Positions 42,216 through 51,987 are shown, counted from the first letter of the stretch. The stretch is 64,000 bases of DNA from Opitutales bacterium (GCA_017440935.1 JAFSAO010000018.1:1-64000), one strand, 5' to 3'. Program-made: numbers and translations. The notes: a model not told the origin generated them from the sequence alone.

Positions 42216-43961
42216 TCAGTAGGCGAAAATCAGAAGAAAAACGGCGAGTGTGAGCGGCGGAAGCACAAATCGAAGAACCGGGCGTTCCCGCAGTTGCGGC
42301 AAAATTTCTCCGAAGAAGAAAAGCGCAAACAGAAGCAAACTTCCCGCAATACCGAATGCGTAGTGCGGGAACGAGAGTTCCGCTACACCGGGAATTTTTG
42401 AAAATATTTCCGTGCCGAAATCGATAACTGCCAGAGGAAACGCCGCGACGTTAAAAAGGAGTTTTCCGAGCATTTCGCCGCACCACGGGAAACAAGCAAG
42501 CACGAGCGCGCCTGCTCCGAGCCACGCCGCGAGCGAAACGAGAGGAATCAGCACGACGTTTGCCGCGAGCGAAACGAACGAGCAAATTCCGAACATCGCC
42601 GTGACAATCGGCGTCCCCGCAAGAAACGCCGCCATCGAAATGCACGTTCCGGAAACGACGCTGTCGCGAACTTTTGCAAACATTTTTTGCGGGAGCGAAA
42701 CAACTTGGCGCGGCAACCAGCGTTCCGTGTCAACTGCATTCCCCGCGACTTCCGCCAGAGGAATTCCGTAGAGCAAAATCGCCGCAACAACCAAATACGA
42801 AAGGCGAAATCCCGTGTCGTTCAGCACCGTCGGTTCCGCCAGCAACGCAAAAAATGCCGAACAAATCAGCCCGTGAAACGCCATGCGTCCGCGTCCGAAA
42901 ACCGTTCCGAGAAACAGGAAGACCAGCATTGCCCAAGCACGCATTGCGGACGGCGGCGCACCGACGATTTGTGTGTAGACCCAAAGTGCGCCGATCGCCA
43001 CAAGCCACGCGGGCAGGCGCGGCACGCGGAATGCGCGGAGCAGGGCGAGCGCTCCCGCCGCAAGAATGGAAACATGCAAGCCGCTGACGGCGAAAATGTG
43101 CATCGTTCCCGTGAGCAGAAAATTCGTTTTTTGTTCGGGCAAAAGCAGGGAGCGGTCGCCGAGCAACATCGCACCGAGAACGCGCCCGGCTCGCTCGTGC
43201 CACGCGCTTCCGGCGGAAATTGTGATCAGGTTCTGTCTCAAGTCGGCTTTCGCGTTTGTGCACCAACGGAAGAAAAAGCTGTCGCCGCGCGGGAGCAGTT
43301 TTGCGCTTTCCGTTCGGGAAAATATCGCACTTACGCGTTCCCGTTTCAGGTAGTCGAGAAATTCGCCTTTGAGAAATTCCGTTTCCTCCACGCCGCTGAT
43401 GACGCCGTATGCCCTCAAAACCGCCCCTTCTGCGGGAACGTCTTCCGTGTTTTCAAAAAGTTTTTTCGGAACGGAAAAACGGATGCGCGTTCCCGCGAGC
43501 ACGTCGACTCCTTCTCCGGAAATTTTTTCTGTGCGAGCGAGTCCGCCGAAATTTTTTCCTGCGGAGGCAAACATTTTTTCGATACGAAATTCGATTTCAA
43601 TTTCACGCGGAGATTTTCCCGTCCAATCTTCAAGCGGAGGCGCACGAAAATTCCACCACACGCAGAAGATGAAAAATGCCGCAATCGGAAAACAGATTTT
43701 CCATGCGCCGACAAAAAGCGGAGCTTTTTTCCCGTTTGAAAAAAGATGTTCGCCGGCACTCGCCGCGACGGAGAAAAACAGAAAAAGCGTTCCCGCGAAA
43801 AGCCAGCGTGAAACAGGAATTTCGGAAAACCACGGTGCATTTGCACAAAATGCAAACGCGAGGATTTGCGGAATCAGGAGCCAGAATAACGGAAAATGCG
43901 GGACGATGCGCGCGGCATTCGGCGGCGGCTTCGGGGCGTCGTCGTTCCCGTCAAATTCCAT
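42216..43961 (-). CDS. comEC: ComEC/Rec2-family DNA-uptake channel protein, short form
   Basis: 581 residues. ComEC forms the inner-membrane channel for single-stranded DNA during natural transformation. Present are an N-terminal helical region, an OB-like soluble loop (AVLRAYGVISGVEETEF), and the competence core TGTMHIFAVSGLHVSIL (about 286-297) with VGAPPSAMRAWAML and GFRLSYLVVAA. Eight or more helices follow. The usual C-terminal metallo-beta-lactamase-like domain of longer homologues is absent; the protein ends in a hydrophobic helix. This gene directly supports natural competence in the host, which matters for the dispersed-motif hypothesis. It overlaps no neighbour and is 9 bases downstream of the cyclo-ligase gene. 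Confidence 0.9.
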   Translation of the reverse strand: MEFDGNDDAPKPPPNAARIVPHFPLFWLLIPQILAFAFCANAPWFSEIPVSRWLFAGTLFLFFSVAASAGEHLFSNGKKAPLFVGAWKICFPIAAFFIFCVWWNFRAPPLEDWTGKSPREIEIEFRIEKMFASAGKNFGGLARTEKISGEGVDVLAGTRIRFSVPKKLFENTEDVPAEGAVLRAYGVISGVEETEFLKGEFLDYLKRERVSAIFSRTESAKLLPRGDSFFFRWCTNAKADLRQNLITISAGSAWHERAGRVLGAMLLGDRSLLLPEQKTNFLLTGTMHIFAVSGLHVSILAAGALALLRAFRVPRLPAWLVAIGALWVYTQIVGAPPSAMRAWAMLVFLFLGTVFGRGRMAFHGLICSAFFALLAEPTVLNDTGFRLSYLVVAAILLYGIPLAEVAGNAVDTERWLPRQVVSLPQKMFAKVRDSVVSGTCISMAAFLAGTPIVTAMFGICSFVSLAANVVLIPLVSLAAWLGAGALVLACFPWCGEMLGKLLFNVAAFPLAVIDFGTEIFSKIPGVAELSFPHYAFGIAGSLLLFALFFFGEILPQLRERPVLRFVLPPLTLAVFLLIFAY

Positions 43962-43970
43962 GCGCGGCGG

Positions 43971-44603
43971 TCAGCTGGCGGGAAAAATGCCGCGTTGCGG
44001 CGTAACGAGAAATTGCACGGGAACGTCTTCCGGCGAGTGTGGGATTTCGGGCAGGATTTGGCAATCGTAGGCGAGCCCGAGAGTCGGAATATTTTTCGGA
44101 AGCGTATTCAGAAAGCGGTCGTAGTAGCCTTTCCCGTAGCCGATGCGGTTGCCGTGTTCGTCGAAAGCAACGCCGGGAATCAGGCATGCGCCCGCCGTCG
44201 CGGGATCGACTTCTTCACAACGGTCGTTGGGCTCGAGCACGCCGAAAGTTCCGCGGTCCAAATCGTCCGTCAGGCTTTTGATTTTGAAAAAGCGAATGAT
44301 GTTGCCGTCGACTTTGGGCACGATAACGGTTTTTCCGCTTTCGAGTGCGCGGAGAATGATTCCCGGGGTCGGCATTTCGCTACGCACGGAAACGTAGCTG
44401 CAAATGCAGTCCGCATCGCGAAACGCCGCCCACGAGCGCACGTGTTCCCGCACCTGAAGCGCGTTCAGAAGCACGTCGGAGTAGGGAATGGCATCGCGCA
44501 TCGGCAAAATACGGTAACGCAGTTGCTTTTTGGCGGGTTGGGCTGAAATATCTTCCGGAAGTTCCGTGCGGATAATTTCGCGGCGAATAGGACAACGACT
44601 CAT
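43971..44603 (-). CDS. 5-formyltetrahydrofolate cyclo-ligase
   Basis: 210 residues. ATP-driven conversion of 5-formyl-THF to 5,10-methenyl-THF. The family signature GNRIGYGKGYYDRFLNTL (about 157-174) is complete, with LIPGVAFDEHG just before it. The N-terminal part (RREIIRTELPEDIS) is the usual helical start. It lies upstream of comEC by 9 bases and probably shares the transcript; the pairing has no clear functional logic. Similar fused or neighbouring genes occur beside rny or ssrS in other phyla. Confidence 0.9.
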   Translation of the reverse strand: MSRCPIRREIIRTELPEDISAQPAKKQLRYRILPMRDAIPYSDVLLNALQVREHVRSWAAFRDADCICSYVSVRSEMPTPGIILRALESGKTVIVPKVDGNIIRFFKIKSLTDDLDRGTFGVLEPNDRCEEVDPATAGACLIPGVAFDEHGNRIGYGKGYYDRFLNTLPKNIPTLGLAYDCQILPEIPHSPEDVPVQFLVTPQRGIFPAS

Positions 44604-44664
44604 GGATGAAAAAAAATCGGAATTGGAAACAAGGAACGGGAAATGCGTCTTCCCGGCTTCGTTT

Positions 44665-45069
44665 TTATTTGCTGAATGATTGCTCCAATTTTTCGAGGAA
44701 AAAGCTCGGCGGGCGGATGGCGACGCCTTCGCGGTTCATAAACGCGTGCACCGTGTAGCCGGTGGTGAGCAGTTCGTCGCCGCGCCGCACTTCGTAGTCG
44801 ATACGGATGCGCACGCGCGGGAACGTTTTCATCACGGCGTGCACGGCGATTTCGTCGTCGTATTTGGCGGAATTTTTGTAAGCGCACTGCGCTTCGAGCA
44901 CGGGCAACATATAGCCAGCATCTTGGAGTTCCCGATACGGCAAACCGACTTCCGCCATCAGCTTCGTGCGGGCAACCTCAAACCAGGGGAGATAATTCGC
45001 GTGATAAACGACGCCCATGGCATCGGTTTCCGAAAACCGGACACGGATATTGGCGATTGTCTGAATCAT
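44665..45069 (-). CDS. YbgC-like acyl-CoA thioesterase (4HBT hotdog fold)
   Basis: 134 residues, normal length. Hotdog-fold thioesterase that releases short acyl chains from CoA. The 4-hydroxybenzoyl-CoA thioesterase signature is VRFSETDAMGVVYHANYLPWFE (read as VRFSETDAMGVVYHA then NYLPWFEVART), with catalytic Asp at about 15. YbgC homologues often sit with tol-pal genes; here the neighbours are folate and clp genes. The substrate is not known. A gap of 61 bases separates it from the cyclo-ligase gene. Confidence 0.9.
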   Translation of the reverse strand: MIQTIANIRVRFSETDAMGVVYHANYLPWFEVARTKLMAEVGLPYRELQDAGYMLPVLEAQCAYKNSAKYDDEIAVHAVMKTFPRVRIRIDYEVRRGDELLTTGYTVHAFMNREGVAIRPPSFFLEKLEQSFSK

Positions 45070-45284
45070 CTTTTTCTGAAAAAAACTGTATTGTTGCAGC
45101 GGATTGCCCGTTTGATTGAGCGCAAGAAGTTAGATTTTTCCGTTTCGTGCCGCAATATTTTTTCCCGCGCGGGAACGGCTCGAGGATTTTTTCGCGCCGG
45201 CGGGAACGGTTCCGTTAATTCTCGCTTGAAATGTCGCGGGAACGTTTTAATTTTATCGCCGTTATGATTATGGAGAAAGCACAA

Positions 45285-45644
45285 ATGTCGAAGTTGGTTC
45301 CGGCGGTTCAGTATGAACGCGGAACGATTAAACTTTTCGCAAAATACCCCGCGAACAACAATTTTGTCTGCAGCTACGAAGTCTTTGTCGAAAGCGATAT
45401 TTTCAAGCCGGACAACGGACGCACGGCGTTTATCAATTTCGTGGACGGGCAGACGCTCGAAAAATCGTATTTTGACTACGGCCGCTTTTGCTTCTTTCTG
45501 CCGAAAGCGCTCCAGCCGGTGTTTGACGAAATGCTGACGAAAAACGCGGTCGCACTTTCCGTGCGCTTTTGCGTGGACGGCGGTCGCCCGACGCGCGATC
45601 AGGCCGAAGCGATGTTCGACATTGTTCTCAAAGACAAACTCTAA
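45285..45644 (+). CDS. Hypothetical small cytoplasmic protein
   Basis: 119 residues from ATG 45285, chosen because GGAGAAAG lies 9 bases upstream; ATG 45264 and 45270 are alternatives. A mixed alpha/beta composition with no signal or membrane segment: FVESDIFKPDNGRTAFINF, FCFFLPKALQPVFDEML. No family recognised. Two hairpins follow the stop before clpP, so it may be a separate short transcript. Contains no motif I can tie to function. Confidence 0.55.
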   Translation: MSKLVPAVQYERGTIKLFAKYPANNNFVCSYEVFVESDIFKPDNGRTAFINFVDGQTLEKSYFDYGRFCFFLPKALQPVFDEMLTKNAVALSVRFCVDGGRPTRDQAEAMFDIVLKDKL

Positions 45645-45714
45645 AATCGAACTTTGCCGATCGGCAAAATTCGATTGATTGAAATTTAGCGAACGGGTTC
45701 CGTTCGCTAAATTT
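45645..45714. repeat. Two adjacent hairpins upstream of clpP
   Basis: 45645-45660 pairs with 45661-45676 (one mismatch), and AAATTTAGCGAACGG at 45682-45696 pairs with 45700-45714 across a 3-base loop. They share the AATTT/AAATT wording of the hairpin at 26970. They may end the small upstream gene or lie in the clpP leader. Confidence 0.6.
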
Positions 45715-45787
45715 TGATTCTCGCATGGCACGAAGCCTGCACAGCTGTTCCCGCGAACTTTTTTGTAATATTTTATTAAGGAAAACG

Positions 45788-46429
45788 ATGAGCTACATTA
45801 TTCCCAGCGTTGTTGAGCGCGATGCCCGCGGTGAAAGATCGTGGGACATTTACAGTCGCCTTCTCAAAGACCGGATCATTTTCCTCGGCTCGCCGATTTA
45901 TGACGATGTCGCCAACGCCGTTATCGCACAAATGCTCTTCCTGCAAATGGAAGATCCGAAAAAGGATATTCACATCTACATCAACTCACCCGGAGGAAGC
46001 GTTACGGCGGGGATGGCGATTTACGACACGATGCAGTTCTTGAAATGCGACGTGGTCACGTATTGCGTCGGTATGGCGGCGTCGATGGGCACGGTTTTGC
46101 TCGCCGGCGGAACGAAGGGCAAACGCTACGCGCTCCCGAACTCCAGCGTGATGATTCATCAGCCGAGCGGAGGCGCGGGCGGGCAGGCGTCGGATATTTC
46201 CATCGCGGCAAAAGAAATTTTGCGCTGGCGCGAAACACTCAATCGCGTTCTTGCCAAACACACGGGAAAAACCGTTGAGCAAATCGCCAAGGACTCCGAC
46301 CGCGACCATTACATGACGGCGCAGGAAGCGCTCGCCTACGGGATTGTGGATACGGTGATCAACCCACCCCAAGACAAAAAGGAGATTTCTTCTCCTGAAC
46401 ATAAAAAAGCAGTAAAAGCTACGCTGTAA
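45788..46429 (+). CDS. clpP: ATP-dependent Clp protease proteolytic subunit
   Basis: 213 residues from ATG 45788. Serine peptidase chamber of the Clp machine in the cytoplasm. Catalytic Ser in GMAASMG (S99), His in MIHQPSGG (H124) and Asp in DSDRDHYM (D173). [14 protein letters not shown] and the oligomer handle are typical. clpX begins 2 bases after the stop, so the two partners are coupled. The upstream frame is open for another 21 codons, but the chosen start matches family length. Confidence 0.95.
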   Translation: MSYIIPSVVERDARGERSWDIYSRLLKDRIIFLGSPIYDDVANAVIAQMLFLQMEDPKKDIHIYINSPGGSVTAGMAIYDTMQFLKCDVVTYCVGMAASMGTVLLAGGTKGKRYALPNSSVMIHQPSGGAGGQASDISIAAKEILRWRETLNRVLAKHTGKTVEQIAKDSDRDHYMTAQEALAYGIVDTVINPPQDKKEISSPEHKKAVKATL

Positions 46430-46431
46430 AA

Positions 46432-47778
46432 ATGGCGAAAGACGAACCTAAGTGCGCGTTTTGCGGGCGTTCCCGCAACGATGTCGGGATTTTGATTATC
46501 GGACCGGACGGCGCAAATATTTGCGACGAGTGTGCGAAGCTCTGCGTCGAAATGACAAATAGCCAAAGTGCACGGAAAAATCCCGCCGCCGAAGAAATGT
46601 CCCCGGCGAAAGTTGCCGACACCGTTTCGAAAATGCGCACGGAAAAAAAGCCGGACGCGGAGCCGCTGAAGCCGATTGCGCTCAAAAAACCGTCTGAAAT
46701 TCGCGCTACGCTCGACGATTATGTTATCGGGCAGGAACAGGCGAAAAAAGTGCTTTCCGTTGCCGTTTATAATCACTACAAGCGCTTAAACGACAAACTT
46801 TTCGGGGGCGCCGCCGCTACGGGAACGGCATCCGAAGTCGTTCCCGCCGCCGATTTGAAAAACGTCGAAGTCGAAAAAAGCAATATTCTCGTCATCGGTC
46901 CCACAGGTTGCGGGAAAACGCTTCTTGCACGAACGCTCGCGCGTGTGCTCGACGTTCCGTTTGCCATCGCGGATGCAACGACACTGACTCAAGCCGGCTA
47001 TGTCGGCGAAGACGTGGAAAACATTCTCGTCCGCCTCCTGCAGGCGGCGGACGGCGATGTGCAACGCGCCGAAACAGGAATTGTTTACGTCGACGAAATC
47101 GACAAAATCGGGCGTAAGAGCGATTCCGCCTCGGTCACGCGCGACGTTTCCGGAGAAGGCGTTCAACAGGCGCTTTTGAAGATTATCGAAGGTTCGGTTT
47201 GCAACGTTCCTCCGAACGGCGGGCGCAAGCATCCCGACCAGAAGTATGTTCAGATTGATACTTCAAATATTCTTTTCATCTGCGGCGGCGCTTTTGTCGG
47301 CTTGGAACGCATTATCGGATCGCGCATCGGCAATAAATTCCTCGGTTTTGACACTTCCGTCGAAACCGGAAAGGAACTCTCCGCCGAGCAAATTATGGCG
47401 GAACTTCAGCCGGAAGACCTTTTTGAGTTCGGTATGATTCCGGAGTTTGTCGGGCGCCTTCCGATTGTTTCTGCGCTTTCGCAACTTGGCAGAAAAGACC
47501 TTGAGCACATTCTGACGCAACCGAAAAACGCTTTGATCAAGCAATACCGCAAACTGCTGGCGCTGGAAGGTGTGGAACTTGTTTTTGAAGATGATGCCGT
47601 TTCCGCCATTGCCGAAAAAGCAATCAAACTCGGCACGGGCGCACGAGGGCTACGTTCCATTCTCGAAAAAATTATGCTCGAAACGATGTATGAACTGCCG
47701 AATCGCGGGAACGCCAAGCGCGTCGTGATTAACGCCGATGTCGTTTCCGGAAGCGCGCAACCGCAAATTTCGGGTTGA
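46432..47778 (+). CDS. clpX: ATP-dependent Clp protease ATP-binding subunit ClpX
   Basis: 448 residues. AAA+ unfoldase that delivers substrates to ClpP. The N-terminal zinc domain has C8, C11, C31 and C34 ([15 protein letters not shown]). Walker A GPTGCGKT lies near 155, with [15 protein letters not shown] as Walker B and the sensor region [15 protein letters not shown]. The family's ClpX-specific insertion with LPPEILRHRP-like regions is replaced by species-typical sequence and the protein ends without the usual acidic tail. Directly after clpP with a 2-base gap. Confidence 0.96.
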   Translation: MAKDEPKCAFCGRSRNDVGILIIGPDGANICDECAKLCVEMTNSQSARKNPAAEEMSPAKVADTVSKMRTEKKPDAEPLKPIALKKPSEIRATLDDYVIGQEQAKKVLSVAVYNHYKRLNDKLFGGAAATGTASEVVPAADLKNVEVEKSNILVIGPTGCGKTLLARTLARVLDVPFAIADATTLTQAGYVGEDVENILVRLLQAADGDVQRAETGIVYVDEIDKIGRKSDSASVTRDVSGEGVQQALLKIIEGSVCNVPPNGGRKHPDQKYVQIDTSNILFICGGAFVGLERIIGSRIGNKFLGFDTSVETGKELSAEQIMAELQPEDLFEFGMIPEFVGRLPIVSALSQLGRKDLEHILTQPKNALIKQYRKLLALEGVELVFEDDAVSAIAEKAIKLGTGARGLRSILEKIMLETMYELPNRGNAKRVVINADVVSGSAQPQISG

Positions 47779-47810
47779 GGCTCTTTCCCCCGCGCAGGGT
47801 TTTCGCGTGT

Positions 47811-48431
47811 TCAGTTCGTGCCGTCGAATTTCGGCATTGTGATTTCCGTGCCGGGCGCGTCGGATTGGTTGATGCCTTCGCGTTTCACGACTTTGAGCGC
47901 CGTCAGAAAAAGAATTTTTACGTCGAGCGCAAACGAAACGTGGTCCACATACCAAACGTCCAACTCAAATTTCTTTTTCCACGAAATGGCGTTGCGTCCG
48001 TTGGTTTGTGCCCAGCCCGTGACGCCCGGACGAATCTCGTGGCGGCGCGCCTGCTCCGGCGAATAGAGCGGCAAATATTCCGGAAGAAGCGGACGCGGGC
48101 CGATAATCGACATATCTCCTCGGAGAATGTTGAAAAGTTGCGGTAATTCGTCGAGTGAGCTTTTCCGGAGAAATTTTCCGACACGCGTCATCCGCTGATG
48201 GTCGGGCAAGAGCGTTCCCGCAACGTCGCGTTCGTCCGTCATGGTTTTGAATTTAATAACGCGGAAAATTTTCCCGTTTTTCCCGGGGCGGGCTTGCGTG
48301 AAGAAAATTCCGGCGCCTTTGTTGGCGAAGTGCAGGGCGACGGAAACCGCGAGGAGAATCGGAGAAGTCGCAATCAGCACACAGAGCGCGAGAGTGAAAT
48401 CCAGAAAACGCTTGAAGAAGTTTTTATACAT
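47811..48431 (-). CDS. Bacterial sugar transferase (initiating undecaprenyl-phosphate transferase)
   Basis: 206 residues from ATG 48431. Transfers the first sugar phosphate to undecaprenyl phosphate in polysaccharide synthesis at the inner membrane. One N-terminal helix (FTLALCVLIATSPILLAVS) is followed by FRVIKFKTMTDERDVAG, KSSLDELPQLFNILRGDMS and IGPRPLLPEYLPLY, the WcaJ/PglC-like core with the DE pair (SSLDE) and the PRPLLPEY motif. The short length is that of the stand-alone PglC-like catalytic unit. No polysaccharide cluster adjoins it, so the pathway is open. It is convergent with clpX. Confidence 0.9.
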   Translation of the reverse strand: MYKNFFKRFLDFTLALCVLIATSPILLAVSVALHFANKGAGIFFTQARPGKNGKIFRVIKFKTMTDERDVAGTLLPDHQRMTRVGKFLRKSSLDELPQLFNILRGDMSIIGPRPLLPEYLPLYSPEQARRHEIRPGVTGWAQTNGRNAISWKKKFELDVWYVDHVSFALDVKILFLTALKVVKREGINQSDAPGTEITMPKFDGTN

Positions 48432-48449
48432 TTTAGTAGCGCGGCAGAA

Positions 48450-48550
48450 AAACAAAGGAACCGCAAATTAACACAAATGAACACGAATTTTATTTGGCGG
48501 ATTATTTACTGCCGGTTCATTCGTGTTAATTGGTGTTTATTCGCGGTTTC
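48450..48550. repeat. Text-like inverted repeat between the sugar transferase and proS
   Basis: AACACAAATGAACACGAAT and its near-complement ATTCGTGTTAATTGGTG are separated by about 30 bases and flanked by ACCGCAAATT and GCGGTTT. Wording like this also occurs at 26834 and 38402. Confidence 0.6.
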
Positions 48551-48559
48551 TGTTTATTA

Positions 48560-50089
48560 TTAATACGATTTCGCGAAGACGACGCGGCGCGGGGACGGCT
48601 CGCCGGAGAACGGGCAAATGCCGGGCTCGGGCGGGAACTCCGTGTCGTCGAGCGGCACGCAACGAATCGTCACGTTCAAATCCGCCTTGATTTGCGCTTC
48701 GACTTCCGCCGAGCCGTTCCAGTGGCAAAGCGCGAAGCCGCCGTGCACTTCCGGTTTGTTTTTGTTTTTCGGCGTGAAAAATTCGTAAAATTCTTCCTTC
48801 GTGTTGATTTCGCGCATGTTGTCGGCGCGGAATTTTTTCGCACGCGCAAGCAGATTGTCTTGAATTTCCTGAAGTTTCTGCGGGAGCGTGGCGACAAATT
48901 CGTCGCGCGGGAACGCCGCTTTTTCGCCCGTGTCGCGGCGACCGACAAAGACTTTGCCTTCGGCGATGTCGCGCGCGCCGACTTCGACTCGCAGCGGAAT
49001 GCCTTTTTTAATCCAGCCCCAAGTTTTTTCGCCGCCGCGCAAATCGCGATCGTCAATGGAAACGAGAATCGGGCGCCCGTCGTAGCGTTGCGCGAGAATG
49101 TCTTTTTTCAAGGCTTCGCAGTAGGCGAGCACGTCGCCGCGTTGCGCGGGATCGCGGTAAATCGGGAGAATGACGACGTGTTGCGGCGCGAGGCGCGGCG
49201 GGACGACCATGCCGTCGTCGTCCGCATGCGTCATAATCATGCCGCCGATGAGGCGCGTGGAAACGCCCCACGACGTCGTCCACGCGTGCTGGAGCGTTCC
49301 CGCTTCGTTTTGGAACTGAATGTTGCAGCTCTTGGCAAAATTTTGTCCGAGGAAGTGCGACGTTCCCGCCTGAAGTGCCTTGCGGTCCTGCATCATGGCT
49401 TCGATGCAAAGCGTATCGACGGCGCCCGGGAAGCGTTCCGAGGCGGTTTTGTGCCCGCGAATAACCGGCATTGCCATGTAGTTTTCGGCAAAATCCGCAT
49501 AAACGTCGAGCATTTTGCGGGTTTCTTCTTCGGCTTCTTCGGCGGTGGCGTGAACGGTGTGTCCTTCCTGCCAGAGAAATTCCGCCGTGCGCAGAAAGAG
49601 GCGCGTGCGCATTTCCCAGCGGACGACGTTTGCCCATTGATTGACGAGGATCGGCAAGTCGCGGTAGCTCTGCACCCACTTGGCGTAAGTCGCGCCGATG
49701 ATGGTTTCCGACGTCGGGCGCACGATGAGCGGCTCTTCGAGTTCACCCGCGGGAACGAGCTTGCCGCTTTCGTCGGCGGCGAGGCGCGAGTGCGTTACAA
49801 CGGCGCATTCCTTGGCGAAACCGTCCACGTGCTCGGCTTCTTTTTCAATGAAACTTTTCGGAATAAACAGCGGGAAATACGCGTTCACGTGGCCCGTCGC
49901 CTTAAAGAGCGCATCGAGGTCGCGCTGAATATTTTCCCAAAGCGAATAGCCCCAGGGTTTGATGACCATGCAGCCGCGCACCGGCGAATTTTCGGCGAGA
50001 TCGGCGGCCTTGACGACCTGTTGATACCACTCGGGATAATCTTCGTCCCGACGCGGAGAAATAGCGGTTTTTGCAGCTTTAGCGCACAT
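48560..50089 (-). CDS. proS: Prolyl-tRNA synthetase, archaeal/eukaryotic type
   Basis: 509 residues, the length of the ProS type without editing insertion. Class II motifs are visible: YFPLFIPKSFIEKEAEH, LIVRPTSETIIGATY (motif 2 area), RWEMRTRLFLRTAEFLWQEGH, and motif 3 GGMIMTHADDDG. The C-terminal zinc-like domain typical of archaeal ProRS ends KSY. This clade occurs in many bacterial lineages, including PVC members. Monocistronic; the 5' side is followed by a motif-pair hairpin at 50220-50250. Confidence 0.93.
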   Translation of the reverse strand: MCAKAAKTAISPRRDEDYPEWYQQVVKAADLAENSPVRGCMVIKPWGYSLWENIQRDLDALFKATGHVNAYFPLFIPKSFIEKEAEHVDGFAKECAVVTHSRLAADESGKLVPAGELEEPLIVRPTSETIIGATYAKWVQSYRDLPILVNQWANVVRWEMRTRLFLRTAEFLWQEGHTVHATAEEAEEETRKMLDVYADFAENYMAMPVIRGHKTASERFPGAVDTLCIEAMMQDRKALQAGTSHFLGQNFAKSCNIQFQNEAGTLQHAWTTSWGVSTRLIGGMIMTHADDDGMVVPPRLAPQHVVILPIYRDPAQRGDVLAYCEALKKDILAQRYDGRPILVSIDDRDLRGGEKTWGWIKKGIPLRVEVGARDIAEGKVFVGRRDTGEKAAFPRDEFVATLPQKLQEIQDNLLARAKKFRADNMREINTKEEFYEFFTPKNKNKPEVHGGFALCHWNGSAEVEAQIKADLNVTIRCVPLDDTEFPPEPGICPFSGEPSPRRVVFAKSY

Positions 50090-50219
50090 AATTTTTTGAA
50101 GAAAGTTTTTCGTGAATAAAGTTCGCTAATCTATCTGCGTTCCCGCGTAAACGCAAGCACGCCCGAACCGAAGACGGAGATTTGGCGCGATTTTGCGGGT
50201 CTTTCTTAAAATAAAAAAT

Positions 50220-50250
50220 GTTCCCGCAGACGGTTTCTCCATGCGGGAAC
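50220..50250. repeat. Head-to-head CGGGAACG-type pair in the proS/cysK intergenic region
   Basis: GTTCCCGCA at 50220-50228 pairs with TGCGGGAAC at 50242-50250 over a 13-base loop, with A-rich flanks. It resembles the two motif-built terminators but lacks a long T run, and it lies between the divergent starts of proS and cysK. Confidence 0.65.
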
Positions 50251-50332
50251 GGAAAAATGGATTGACCCGACGAAACGTCGAGTCTACAAAACCGGACGAA
50301 TTTAGTAGTTTTTAAAATAACGTTTTACGTCT

Positions 50333-51253
50333 ATGAAAATTGCAAACAACATTCTTGAACTTATTGGGAAAACACCGCTCGTGCGGCTGAACACGGTAAC
50401 GCCTCCGGGCGCAAATGTTTTGGCAAAATTGGAATTTTTGAATCCGTCCGGTTCCGTGAAAGATCGCGCCGCGCTCGCGATGGTTGAGGACGCGGAAGCG
50501 AAAGGCTTGCTGAAAAAAGGCGGCCTGATAATCGAACCGACCAGCGGGAATACGGGAATCGGACTTGCGCTCGTCGCCGCCGTGAAAGGCTACCGCCTGA
50601 TTTTGACGATGCCGGACACGATGAGCCTTGAACGGCGCAAATTCCTTGCGAGCTTCGGTGCGGAACTCGTTTTGACGGACGGCACCAAGGGCATGAAAGG
50701 CGCCATCGAAAAAGCGCTCGAGCTCAAGCGGCAGAATCCCGATGCGTTGCTCCCGCAGCAGTTTGAAAATCCGGCAAATGTCGACGCTCACTTGAAAACG
50801 ACGGCGGAGGAAATTTGGAAAGACACGGACGGGAGCGTGGACATCGTGGTCGCCGGTGTCGGGACGGGCGGAACGATTACGGGAATCGGGCGTGCTTTGA
50901 AAGCGCGAAAACCGGATGTGAAAATCTTTGCCGTCGAACCGGAAACCTCGCCCGTGCTTTCCGGCGGGAACGCCGGTCCGCACAAAATTCAGGGTATCGG
51001 TGCCGGATTTATTCCGAAAATTTATGACGCAGGTGTGGTCGACGGCGTAATTCGCGTTTCGGACGACGATGCGGGCACGACGGCACGACGGCTCGCCAAG
51101 GAAGAAGGTATTCACACGGGAATTTCGGCGGGCGCGGCAACGTTTGCAGCGCTTACGCTTGCGGCGAGGCCGGAGAATGTTGGCAAAACAATCGTCGTAA
51201 TTATTCCCGACACGGGAACGCGCTATTTATCCACTTGGCTTTACAGCGAATAA
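50333..51253 (+). CDS. cysK: Cysteine synthase A
   Basis: 306 residues. PLP enzyme forming cysteine from O-acetylserine and sulfide. [10 protein letters not shown] has the PLP lysine K43, [13 protein letters not shown] (68-80) the substrate loop, and [13 protein letters not shown] the phosphate site. Ends STWLYSE. Length and motifs are standard. It is convergent with an Rrf2 regulator, and Rrf2 proteins such as CymR control cysK in several bacteria, so a regulatory link is plausible. Confidence 0.95.
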   Translation: MKIANNILELIGKTPLVRLNTVTPPGANVLAKLEFLNPSGSVKDRAALAMVEDAEAKGLLKKGGLIIEPTSGNTGIGLALVAAVKGYRLILTMPDTMSLERRKFLASFGAELVLTDGTKGMKGAIEKALELKRQNPDALLPQQFENPANVDAHLKTTAEEIWKDTDGSVDIVVAGVGTGGTITGIGRALKARKPDVKIFAVEPETSPVLSGGNAGPHKIQGIGAGFIPKIYDAGVVDGVIRVSDDDAGTTARRLAKEEGIHTGISAGAATFAALTLAARPENVGKTIVVIIPDTGTRYLSTWLYSE

Positions 51254-51267
51254 GCGTTCCCGCGAAA

Positions 51268-51301
51268 AAAAATCGGCGATTAGAGGTTGCCGATTTTTTT
51301 T
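51268..51301. terminator. Terminator between cysK and the Rrf2 gene
   Basis: Stem AAATCGGC (51270-51277) with GCCGATTT (51289-51296), 11-base loop, seven or more T after and A before. A single CGTTCCCG copy precedes it. Confidence 0.82.
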
Positions 51302-51320
51302 CGCGTGCATTTTTAACAAC

Positions 51321-51755
51321 TTAGCGGAGGCACATTCCTTCGTGTTCTCCGTGGTGATTGATGATTTCCCGGAGCGTAATTTTGGAAAGGTCTTCGCGGA
51401 TTCTTTGATTGATGATGTCCCAGGTTTCGCGAGCCGTGCAGATTTTTTCCCGCTTACATTTACGGACACAAGCGAGGCAGGGCGCGACGGAAACTTTCCC
51501 CTCCATGACTTCAATAACTTCCAGAAGCGTAAGTTTGTCGGGATCGCAACGCATGAAATATCCGCCTTTCGCCCCGCGTTTCGATTCCACCCAACCCGCG
51601 CGGCACAGCGGAATAATGAGGCGACCGACGTATTTTCGGGAGAGCCCTTGAGATTTACAGATGTCGCTGATCATGCGCGGTTTCTCGTCTCCGATGAATT
51701 TTGCCAAATCCATCAAAATGCGTAGTGCGTATCTGCCTCGGGTCGAGATCTTCAT
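51321..51755 (-). CDS. Rrf2-family transcriptional regulator with IscR-like cysteines
   Basis: 144 residues. Winged helix start MKISTRGRYALRILMDLA, then ISDICKSQGLSRKYVGRLI and RGAKGGYFM, all typical of Rrf2. C93, C96, C100 and C106 lie where IscR carries its Fe-S cysteines (CLACVRKCKREKIC), so cluster-based sensing is possible. Convergent with cysK, a common Rrf2 target. Its last codons coincide with a text-like repeat (the CTTCGTGTTCTCCGTGGTGA wording near 51340), which may have replaced the original C-terminus. A good ribosome site, GGAGGACCC, precedes the start. Confidence 0.9.
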   Translation of the reverse strand: MKISTRGRYALRILMDLAKFIGDEKPRMISDICKSQGLSRKYVGRLIIPLCRAGWVESKRGAKGGYFMRCDPDKLTLLEVIEVMEGKVSVAPCLACVRKCKREKICTARETWDIINQRIREDLSKITLREIINHHGEHEGMCLR

Positions 51756-51987
51756 GGGTCCTCCAATAATATTAATTTACGGTTTGTTGCGGATAAATGA
51801 ATGATAGTTGCAAACTTCGGGAAAGATTATCGGGTCGAAATGTCTACCGAGTCAATAAGAAAAACCGTCGCAATGCGCATAAATACAGGCGAAGCGGAGG
51901 ATGCTCTAAAATTAGAACACTTCGCGGGAACGAAAACAAATCAGCGCGATACACTTCTGTATGTATACGGTAAAAATAAAACCGATG

